Source of the DNA: an uncultured Verrucomicrobiae bacterium
GTDB lineage: Bacteria; Verrucomicrobiota; Verrucomicrobiia; Verrucomicrobiales; Akkermansiaceae
Length of the DNA: 5,972 nucleotides
Assembly (NCBI GenBank): GCA_937957985.1
Contig: CALGOH010000102.1
Location: 1-5,972, forward strand
Reading direction: 5' to 3'
The translations under genes were made by a program, and so were the position numbers. Shown here piece by piece: positions 1-4,310 of the stretch. Positions within the stretch are counted from its first letter, which is position 1. Each line of letters starts with the position of its first letter. Below the pieces are notes generated by a model. The model made no database searches, was not told the origin of the DNA, and saw only the letters and a list, made by a program, of their open reading frames with translations.

Positions 1-1
1 G

Positions 2-790
2 GGTGGCTTCCGATCCCAGCTCCGTACCCCTGCCCGTGCCCGACTCGGACCGCGTCTCCGAGCCCGAGTCCGAGGCCGAGACCGCGGCCGACACCCAGCC
101 GGTTCCGAGAACCTTCCCCACCCCGGGACCGACCCCGCCACCCGCGTGCGTTCCGGCGCGCCGCGCCTCCGCCGCGATGGTGAACAGATCCGCGACCTCG
201 CACTCGCCGCCTCCGACCTGCTGGTCGAGAAGGTCGGAGGTCCGCCGGTGAAACCCTATCAACCCGAGGGCATCTGGGCGGCCGTCGCCATGCCGCAATC
301 GAACACCAAGAACTACCAGCGCGACACCGGGGATAAGCTCTACCGTCGCTCGCTCTACACCTTCTGGAAGCGCACCGCCCCGCACCCGGCGATGGAGATC
401 TTCAACGCGCCGACCCGGGAGGTCACCTGTGTCGCCCGCGAGCGCACCAACACGCCGCTGCAGGCCTTCGTCACGCTCAACGACCCGCAGTTCGTGGAGG
501 CCTCCCGCCGCCTCGCCGAACACGCGATGGCCGGGGAGGGCTTCGACGCGCGTCTCGACTTCATCACGACCCGCCTGATCTCGCGTCGGCTCGTTTCCGA
601 GGAGCGCGAGCACGTGCGCCGCACCTTCGAGGCCGCGATGGAGAAATTCGGGGCCGATCCGGAGTCGGCGAAACAGTTCATCAGCGAGGGCGAAACCGAA
701 CCCGACCCGCAGCTCGCCGCCCCCGAAGTCGCCGCCTGGACGCTGGTCTCCAGCCAGATCCTCAACCTCGACGAAACCCTCAACCGCTAG
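2..790 (+). CDS. DUF1553 (PSD1) domain protein, 3' part
   Basis: This is the C-terminal 262 residues of a PSD1/DUF1553 protein; the 5' end lies outside the window and the first complete codon is at base 2. Recognisable family blocks are EQIRD near visible residue 61, GGPPVKPYQPEGIW (79-92), YTFWKRTAPHPAM (119-131), RERTNTPLQAF (146-156) and LNDPQFVEA (159-167). The protein ends with TAG at 788-790. PSD1 proteins are large and exported, and are abundant in Planctomycetes and Verrucomicrobia. They usually occur with PSCyt1/PSCyt2 domains and next to a DUF1501 gene, as here; their biochemical role is not firmly known. Family-like sequence is clear from about base 128 (DPATR) onward. Upstream, the same frame runs through a degenerate hexamer array giving an Arg-rich stretch that does not look like the family, so the gene may carry an insertion or may be damaged there. 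No internal stop is seen. The domain call is secure; the integrity of the first 120 bases is not. Confidence 0.9.
   Translation, partial: GGFRSQLRTPARARLGPRLRARVRGRDRGRHPAGSENLPHPGTDPATRVRSGAPRLRRDGEQIRDLALAASDLLVEKVGGPPVKPYQPEGIWAAVAMPQSNTKNYQRDTGDKLYRRSLYTFWKRTAPHPAMEIFNAPTREVTCVARERTNTPLQAFVTLNDPQFVEASRRLAEHAMAGEGFDARLDFITTRLISRRLVSEEREHVRRTFEAAMEKFGADPESAKQFISEGETEPDPQLAAPEVAAWTLVSSQILNLDETLNR
20..97 (+). repeat. degenerate hexanucleotide array (GNCCGA-like)
   Basis: Thirteen consecutive 6-bp steps keep one register with consensus close to GNCCGA (for example GCCCGA, GTCCGA, GGCCGA). In the frame of the PSD1 gene it encodes an X-Arg dipeptide series at visible residues 7-32, with Arg in 10 of 13 alternate positions. 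It lies just upstream of the DPATR block, where family members normally have a short loop. It looks like a simple-sequence expansion or insertion. Its left edge is close to the window start, so its true extent is uncertain. Confidence 0.6.
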
Positions 791-794
791 AACA

Positions 795-837
795 GGAGCG
801 CCGGCTTCAGCCGGCTCCCCGCCAACCGCCACTCCGG
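795..837 (+). repeat. palindromic interspersed repeat, copy 1
   Basis: The 49-bp spacer between the PSD1 stop and the DUF1501 start contains GGAGC, then a perfect 6-bp stem GCCGGC (800-805 with 810-815) with loop TTCA. The outer arms GGA (795-797) and TCC (816-818) also pair, around a 2-nt bulge. After 7 nt comes a block at 823-837 that matches 12 of 15 bases with 3679-3693 in the nuoB-nuoC spacer, where an equivalent GGAGC plus hairpin also stands in front. The two copies have different stem sequences but the same architecture. There is no T-tract, so it is not a classical terminator. Confidence 0.55.
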
Positions 838-839
838 TC

Positions 840-2303
840 ATGAACTCGATCTTCGACTACAATTCCGCGATCAACCGCCGCCAGTTCTTCCGCAAGAACG
901 GGACCGGCCTCGGCGTGGCCGCGCTTTCCAGCCTCCTCGCCCGCAGCGGCATGGGCGCGGCGGAACCGGCAGCTCCGGATCTTTCGAGGCTCCAGCACTT
1001 CGCTCCCAAGGCGAAGCGGGCGATCTACATCTCGCTCATCGGCGCGCCCTCGCAGATCGACCTCTTCGACTACAAGCCGGAGCTGCAGAAGCGCTTCAAG
1101 GAGGACCTCAAGGACTACCTCGCGAAGCAGGGCGAACGCCTCACCGGCATGACCTCCGGCCAGGCCGCCTTTCCGCTGGCTCCGTCGATCTTCAAGTTCC
1201 AGCAGCACGGCCAGTCCGGTGCGTGGGTCTCGGAACTGCTGCCGTGGACCGCGAAGATGGTCGATGACCTGTGCATCATCAAATCGATGCACACCGAGGC
1301 GATCAACCACGAGCCCGCCAACCAGCTCGTCTACACCGGCTCGATGCAGGCCGGGAAGGCCTCGATGGGATCGTGGCTCTCGTACGGCCTGGGCAGCATG
1401 AACGACGACCTGCCGACCTTCGTCGTCCTTCACGCCACCCACAGCTCCCCGTATGCGAACGTGCAGGCGATCTCCGCCCGCCTGTGGGGTGCGGGTTTCC
1501 TTCCCGGCAAGCACGCCGGCGTCGCCTTCCGCTCGAAGGGGGATCCGGTGCTCTACCTCAAGGACAGCCCCGGCGTCTCCCGCGACCTGCGGCGCTCGAT
1601 GCTCGACGGCCTGAACGCGCTCAACCAGCGCTCCTACGAGGCAATCGGCGATCCCAACATCCAGACCCGCATCCAGCAGTACGAAATGGCCTTCCGCATG
1701 CAGGCCAGCGTGCCGGAACTCGCCGACATGTCCGACGAACCGGAGCACATCCACGAACTCTACGGTCAGGACAGCAAGGACCGCGGGACCTTCGCCAACT
1801 CGGCGCTCATGGCCCGCCGCCTGCTCGAGCGCGGCACCCGCTTCGTGCAGATCTTCCACCGCGGCTGGGACCAGCACGGCAACCTGCCGCGCGACCTGCG
1901 CTCGCAGTGCGGCGACGTCGACCAGGGCTGCTACGGCCTCATCCAGGACCTCAAGCAGCGCGGCATGCTCGAAGATACGCTGGTCGTCTGGGGCGGCGAG
2001 TTCGGGCGCACCGTGTACTGCCAGGGTGCGCTCAGCGAGACCAACTACGGACGCGACCACCACCCGCGCTGTTTCTCACTCTGGATGGCCGGCGGCGGGG
2101 TGAAGGGCGGACAGGTCTACGGCGAGACCGACGACATGAGCTACAACATCACGCAGAACCCGGTGCACATCCGCGACCTGCACGCAACGATCCTCAACCA
2201 GCTCGGCCTCGACCATCAGCGCCTGAGCTACAAGTTCCAAGGGCTCGACCAGCGTCTCACCGGTGTGGTTCCGGCGAAGGTGGTGAACGACATCCTCGCC
2301 TGA
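840..2303 (+). CDS. DUF1501 domain protein, exported
   Basis: A complete 487-residue DUF1501 protein, of normal length for the family, which is related to the alkaline phosphatase/sulfatase fold. The N-terminus NRRQFFRKNGTGLGVAAL (residues 12-29) is a twin-arginine-type signal (RR at 13-14, then a weakly hydrophobic stretch), so export by Tat is likely. Family blocks seen are GAPSQIDLFD (68-77; usually GGPSHVDTFD), SMHTEAINHEPANQ (149-162), RGWDQHGN (341-348), GGEFGRT (385-391), GRDHHPR (404-410), GGGVKGGQVYGETD (418-431) and DLHATILNQLGLDH (446-459). The Asp and His residues in these blocks are the likely metal or substrate ligands; no activity is established. It pairs with the upstream PSD1 gene, and the 49-bp gap suggests co-transcription. 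The ATG at 840 gives the expected family N-terminus, but no Shine-Dalgarno lies just before it: the nearest, AGGAG at 794-798, is about 41 nt away across the palindromic repeat. Confidence 0.95.
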   Translation: MNSIFDYNSAINRRQFFRKNGTGLGVAALSSLLARSGMGAAEPAAPDLSRLQHFAPKAKRAIYISLIGAPSQIDLFDYKPELQKRFKEDLKDYLAKQGERLTGMTSGQAAFPLAPSIFKFQQHGQSGAWVSELLPWTAKMVDDLCIIKSMHTEAINHEPANQLVYTGSMQAGKASMGSWLSYGLGSMNDDLPTFVVLHATHSSPYANVQAISARLWGAGFLPGKHAGVAFRSKGDPVLYLKDSPGVSRDLRRSMLDGLNALNQRSYEAIGDPNIQTRIQQYEMAFRMQASVPELADMSDEPEHIHELYGQDSKDRGTFANSALMARRLLERGTRFVQIFHRGWDQHGNLPRDLRSQCGDVDQGCYGLIQDLKQRGMLEDTLVVWGGEFGRTVYCQGALSETNYGRDHHPRCFSLWMAGGGVKGGQVYGETDDMSYNITQNPVHIRDLHATILNQLGLDHQRLSYKFQGLDQRLTGVVPAKVVNDILA

Positions 2304-2315
2304 GTCGGGCGCACA

Positions 2316-2403
2316 AGCCTTGCCGTAGAAGGGGGAAGAGCGCAGGAGCCCTGCATCGGTAGGCTCTCGTGACGGTCGCCGACTGCAGGATCCTTCCAAG
2401 GCT
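2316..2403. repeat. large imperfect inverted repeat / possible structured RNA
   Basis: The right arm 2379-2403 pairs almost continuously with pieces of the left arm: AGCCTTG (2316-2322) with CAAGGCT (2397-2403), GAAG (2335-2338) with CTTC (2393-2396), GA (2346-2347) with TC (2391-2392), CCTGCA (2350-2355) with TGCAGG (2384-2389), and TCGG (2356-2359) with CCGA (2379-2382) around a one-base bulge at C2383. The apical loop is 2360-2378. It starts 12 nt after the DUF1501 stop. There is no U-run, so a rho-independent terminator is unlikely. It could be a structured RNA, a small dispersed element or a processing site. The unpaired left-arm segments (2323-2334 and 2339-2345) make the fold uncertain. 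Confidence 0.45.
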
Positions 2404-2416
2404 GGCCTGGGAGGCC
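2404..2416. repeat. small GC hairpin GGCCT/AGGCC
   Basis: A perfect 5-bp stem GGCCT (2404-2408) and AGGCC (2412-2416) with a GGG loop directly abuts the right arm of the large inverted repeat, so it may be a second domain of the same structure. Short GC stems like this also arise by chance in such DNA. Confidence 0.3.
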
Positions 2417-2483
2417 CGTTAGGCAACTGAGCGTCAAGGACCGCGCATCATTTCGCGAAGGCCAAGCCCATACCCTCAAACGA

Positions 2484-2510
2484 TTGTTTTCGGCGACTTC
2501 CGCAGACAAT
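2484..2510 (+). promoter_or_regulatory. weak candidate promoter for the nuo operon
   Basis: TTGTTT (2484-2489) and GACAAT (2505-2510) resemble -35 and -10 boxes, with a 15-bp spacer that is shorter than usual. It lies in the most AT-rich part of the spacer, about 100 bp before nuoA, which is where an operon promoter would be expected. The match to consensus is poor, so this is a guess from position and composition. Confidence 0.22.
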
Positions 2511-2522
2511 TAAGGGCTTCAA

Positions 2523-2552
2523 GCACAAGTCACACGCCCACGGACTTCGTGC
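2523..2552 (+). promoter_or_regulatory. leader hairpin 1 upstream of nuoA
   Basis: GCACAAGTC (2523-2531) pairs with GACTT-C-GTGC (2543-2552): nine base pairs with one bulged C (2548) and an 11-nt loop. It shares its last two bases with the next hairpin, so the two cannot both form completely. It may be a leader RNA element or a protein-binding dyad; the function is unknown. Confidence 0.4.
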
Positions 2553-2591
2553 GATTCCACCACGCGTTTTCGCAGCGAAGCTGGGAATCGC
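2551..2591 (+). promoter_or_regulatory. leader hairpin 2 upstream of nuoA
   Basis: GCGATTCC (2551-2558) and GGAATCGC (2584-2591) form a perfect 8-bp stem. Inside the 25-nt loop a second stem TTCG/CGAA (2569-2572 with 2576-2579) can form. The structure ends 19 nt before the nuoA ATG, and no Shine-Dalgarno lies in those 19 nt, so the hairpin may influence nuoA translation or mark an operator. The function is inferred only from position. Confidence 0.42.
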
Positions 2592-2610
2592 CAACTCCCG
2601 TCGTCCTCGA

Positions 2611-3015
2611 ATGGATCACCCCTTCATCCCGGTCCTCGTCTTCTTCGGCGTCGCGCTCGCCGTGCCGATCGGCGCGCTGGTGCTGGCCCGGATCTGGATG
2701 CGGTTCTTCACCCCGATCAAGCGCGGCAAGGAGAAGAACGCGCTCTACGAGTGCGGCGTCGAGCCGCTCGCCGAACGCCAGGTCCGCTTCCACTCGCAGT
2801 TCTACCTCTTCGGGCTGCTGTTCCTGCTGTTCGACGTCGAAACCGTCTTCCTGCTGCCCTTCGCGGTCGCCTTCCTCGATCTGAGCGTCGGCGCCTTCCT
2901 GGTCGCCATGATTTTCCTGCTGCTGCTCGCCGAGGGCCTCGTCTGGGCCTGGAGCAAGGGGCTGCTCAACTGGCGCGGCGTGCCGAAACCGAACTTCACG
3001 ATCTATGGCGATTGA
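2611..3015 (+). CDS. nuoA: NADH-quinone oxidoreductase subunit A
   Basis: NuoA is a small membrane subunit of respiratory complex I, near the junction of the membrane and peripheral arms where quinone enters. The 134-residue product has three predicted membrane helices at about residues 5-27, 62-86 and 92-114. It carries the family loop YECGVEP (46-52) and the block FYLFGLLFLLFDVETVFLLP (64-83) with acidic residues D75 and E77. The C-terminal AEGLVWAWSKGLLNW (107-121) is also typical. The length is normal. The ATG at 2611 gives the expected N-terminus, but no ribosome binding site precedes it: the upstream 19 nt are pyrimidine-rich after a hairpin. It is the first gene of the nuo operon, and its end overlaps nuoB by 11 nt in another frame, suggesting translational coupling. 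Confidence 0.96.
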   Translation: MDHPFIPVLVFFGVALAVPIGALVLARIWMRFFTPIKRGKEKNALYECGVEPLAERQVRFHSQFYLFGLLFLLFDVETVFLLPFAVAFLDLSVGAFLVAMIFLLLLAEGLVWAWSKGLLNWRGVPKPNFTIYGD

Positions 3016-3637
3016 CCCGAAACTCGCCGAGGACCTCAAGCCCCACGGCATCCACGTCACGACCTTCGAGTCGCTGATCAATTGGGGCCGCTCGAGTTCT
3101 CTGTGGCCGATGCAGTTCGGCCTCGCCTGCTGCGCGATCGAGATGATCGCCGCGACGATGGCGAAGTACGACATGGCCCGCTTCGGCGCCGAGGTCTTCC
3201 GTCCGTCGCCGCGCCAGGCCGACCTGATGCTGGTCGCCGGCACGGTGACCAAGAAAATGGCCCCGCTGGTCGTGCGCCTCTACAACCAGATGGCCGAGCC
3301 GAAATACGTGATCGCCATGGGCGCCTGCGCGATTTCAGGCGGACCCTTCAAGCCGGGCTACAACGTGCTCAAGGGCATCGACCGCTACATCCCGGTCGAC
3401 ATCGTCATCCCCGGCTGCCCGCCGCGCCCCGAGGCGCTCCTCGACGGGCTCCTCGCGCTGCGCAAGAAGATCGCCGGCGAAAAGCTCATCGGAAAACAGC
3501 GTGCCCGCCACGCCGACGCCAAGGGCACCGCCGAATTCCCGGTGCCGGAATACGGACCGCACGACCTGCACCCGACCGCCAACCGCGAGATCTGGAACCC
3601 GGACCCGGTCGTCCACGAGGAAGGAGCCGACGAATGA
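3005..3637 (+). CDS. nuoB: NADH-quinone oxidoreductase subunit B
   Basis: NuoB binds the terminal cluster N2, which passes electrons to quinone at the interface with NuoD, in the peripheral arm on the cytoplasmic face. The 210-residue product has the four N2 cysteines: adjacent C42-C43 in LACCAIEM, C108 in GACAISGG and C138 in PGCPPRPE. The N-terminal HGIHVTTFESLINWGRSSSLWP (14-35) and the RPSPRQADLMLVAGTVT block (66-82) are standard. After about residue 160 there is a charged tail of some 50 residues, ending in DLHPTANREIWNPDP and an acidic end; tails here vary in the family. It starts inside the nuoA stop region (11-nt overlap). Its TGA (3635-3637) overlaps an ATG at 3634 that appears to be the former nuoC start, now the start of a mini-ORF. 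AAGGAG at 3621-3626, inside nuoB, serves that ATG. Confidence 0.98.
   Translation: MAIDPKLAEDLKPHGIHVTTFESLINWGRSSSLWPMQFGLACCAIEMIAATMAKYDMARFGAEVFRPSPRQADLMLVAGTVTKKMAPLVVRLYNQMAEPKYVIAMGACAISGGPFKPGYNVLKGIDRYIPVDIVIPGCPPRPEALLDGLLALRKKIAGEKLIGKQRARHADAKGTAEFPVPEYGPHDLHPTANREIWNPDPVVHEEGADE
3621..3626 (+). promoter_or_regulatory. Shine-Dalgarno inside nuoB, before the ATG at 3634
   Basis: AAGGAG lies 7 nt before the ATG at 3634. This is the spacing of a working ribosome binding site, although the reading frame that follows is only 25 codons. It supports the idea that 3634 was the original start of nuoC before the insertion. Confidence 0.6.
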
Positions 3638-3711
3638 ACCCGGTCCCCCATGGAGCGCGGCTTTTCAAGCCGCAGTCACAAACGCCCCACCGGAAAGGAG
3701 GCAAGTCATGA
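3634..3711 (+). CDS. 25-codon mini-ORF between nuoB and nuoC
   Basis: The ATG overlaps the nuoB stop (ATGA at 3634-3637) and the TGA overlaps the nuoC start (ATGA at 3708-3711), so ribosomes could pass from nuoB through this frame into nuoC. The predicted peptide begins MNPVPHGARLF, is basic (HRKGGKS at the end) and has no recognised domain. It starts with MNP like NuoC because both starts lie in copies of the same 10-bp repeat. It has a good ribosome binding site (AAGGAG at 3621-3626). I infer that it is a by-product of the insertion that keeps translation coupled rather than a functional protein; whether it is translated cannot be told from sequence. Confidence 0.4.
   Translation: MNPVPHGARLFKPQSQTPHRKGGKS
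3652..3693 (+). repeat. palindromic interspersed repeat, copy 2
   Basis: GGAGC (3652-3656) is followed by a perfect 7-bp stem GCGGCTT (3657-3663) and AAGCCGC (3667-3673) with loop TTC. After 5 nt comes the block 3679-3693, which matches 12 of 15 bases with 823-837. The architecture equals copy 1 before the DUF1501 gene, while the stem sequence differs, which suggests that the fold rather than the sequence is conserved. Confidence 0.55.
3694..3701 (+). promoter_or_regulatory. strong Shine-Dalgarno of nuoC
   Basis: AAAGGAGG, nearly the full anti-16S complement, stands 6 nt before the ATG at 3708 and fixes the nuoC start. It lies inside the putative insertion, so the element seems to have brought or created a replacement ribosome binding site. 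Confidence 0.85.
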
Positions 3712-4310
3712 ACCCGGATGTGGACGCCATCCTCGCCCACCTGCGCGAGACCCTGCCCGACGCCACCGTCGAGCTGCGTAAAAACCCGGGACCGTCCGAG
3801 CAGCATTCGCTGCTGGTCGCAGGCGCCGACCTCGTCGGGGTCTGCCGCGTCCTCCACGACGAACTCCATTTCGACTACCTCTCCAACGTCACCGGCATCG
3901 ACTGGCCGGATCCGGCCGTCGCCGGCAAGGTCGTCCCGCCGGAAGCGGAATCGGAGCCCTCGGAGAAGGGCTTCCTCGAAGTCGTCTATCACCTCTTCTC
4001 CCACCCCGACCGGGTCGGACCGCTGGTCCTGCGCGTCCGCACCGGCGACCGCGACCAGAAGGTCGAGGTTCCCTCGGTCGTGTCCGTCTGGCGCAGCGCC
4101 GAATTCCAGGAGCGCGAGATTTTCGACCTCTTCGGCGTGCGCTTCACCGACCACCCCGACCTGCGCCGCATCCTGATGTGGGACGAGTTCGTCGATCACC
4201 CGATGCGCAAGGACTACGTCGCCCCCGACGATTTCGAATACGAGCCCACCCCGCACGCCGCCGTGCTCGAGCGGGCGAAAAAGCACTATCCGTCCCAGCC
4301 CGACGAATGA
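3708..4310 (+). CDS. nuoC: NADH-quinone oxidoreductase subunit C
   Basis: NuoC (30-kDa subunit) is a cofactor-free scaffold protein of the complex I peripheral arm that packs against NuoD and NuoB. The product is 200 residues. Family blocks seen are HFDYLSNVTGIDWPD (54-68), FLEVVYHLFS (89-98), VPSVVSVWRSAEFQEREIFD (121-140), LFGVRFTDHPDLRRIL (141-156) and HPMRKDY (164-170). Between GIDW and LEVVYHL there is a charged Pro/Glu-rich insertion at about residues 69-88, where many homologues have only a few residues. The start at 3708 is set by AAAGGAGG; the same frame is open upstream to 3501, but that part is the shadow of nuoB. It stands alone here, not fused to nuoD as in some enterobacteria. 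The TGA overlaps the nuoD ATG (ATGA). Confidence 0.97.
   Translation: MNPDVDAILAHLRETLPDATVELRKNPGPSEQHSLLVAGADLVGVCRVLHDELHFDYLSNVTGIDWPDPAVAGKVVPPEAESEPSEKGFLEVVYHLFSHPDRVGPLVLRVRTGDRDQKVEVPSVVSVWRSAEFQEREIFDLFGVRFTDHPDLRRILMWDEFVDHPMRKDYVAPDDFEYEPTPHAAVLERAKKHYPSQPDE

Larger units (their letters stand above)
2304..2610. other. 307-bp intergenic region rich in inverted repeats
   Basis: No coding sequence is convincing here on either strand. Reverse-strand open frames entering it are continuations of frames antisense to the DUF1501 gene. The content is a large imperfect inverted repeat (2316-2403), a small GC hairpin (2404-2416), a palindrome TTCGCGAA (2452-2459), a locally AT-richer stretch around 2480-2515 that could hold a promoter, and two strong hairpins before nuoA. 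No tRNA and no riboswitch class that I can name was recognised. Confidence 0.7.
3634..3717 (+). mobile_element. putative 74-bp insertion with 10-bp direct repeats
   Basis: ATGAACCCGG occurs at 3634-3643 and again, perfectly, at 3708-3717, a 74-bp offset. The DNA between contains a hairpin repeat (3652-3693) and a strong ribosome binding site. Removing one repeat and the intervening DNA would join the nuoB TGA to the nuoC ATG in an ATGA overlap, exactly like the nuoC/nuoD and nuoD/nuoI junctions. The direct repeats therefore look like a target-site duplication that copied the start codon. No transposase is encoded, so if mobile it would move with help from elsewhere. Slippage or recombination duplication is an alternative. 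Confidence 0.5.

Noticed and set aside
3..251. An 82-codon plus-strand frame with a Ser/Glu/Pro-rich start
   Set aside because: It is an alternative frame of the hexamer array and overlaps the real PSD1 frame, which continues with family motifs; the acidic dipeptide pattern is a consequence of the repeat.
800..820. A rho-independent terminator after the PSD1 gene
   Set aside because: The stem is followed by TCCCC, not a T-run, and the next gene starts 20 nt later.
781..829. A 7-bp direct repeat CAACCGC (781-787 and 823-829) as a target-site duplication of repeat copy 1
   Set aside because: The second copy lies inside the block conserved between both repeat copies, so it belongs to the element rather than its flank; 7 bp is also easily met by chance in such DNA.
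807..2063. A 418-codon open frame on the minus strand antisense to the DUF1501 gene
   Set aside because: It mirrors the strongly biased codons of the real gene, has a repetitive Val/Ala/Leu/Glu/Arg composition and no domain; the plus strand shows clear family motifs.
2418..2427. GTTAGGC resembling an integron attC core
   Set aside because: No partner RYYYAAC site lies at a suitable distance upstream, and no cassette or integrase is present.
4178..4306. An upstream extension of nuoD
   Set aside because: The extra residues are an Arg-rich shadow of nuoC; the ATG at 4307 with the ATGA overlap gives the normal NuoD N-terminus.
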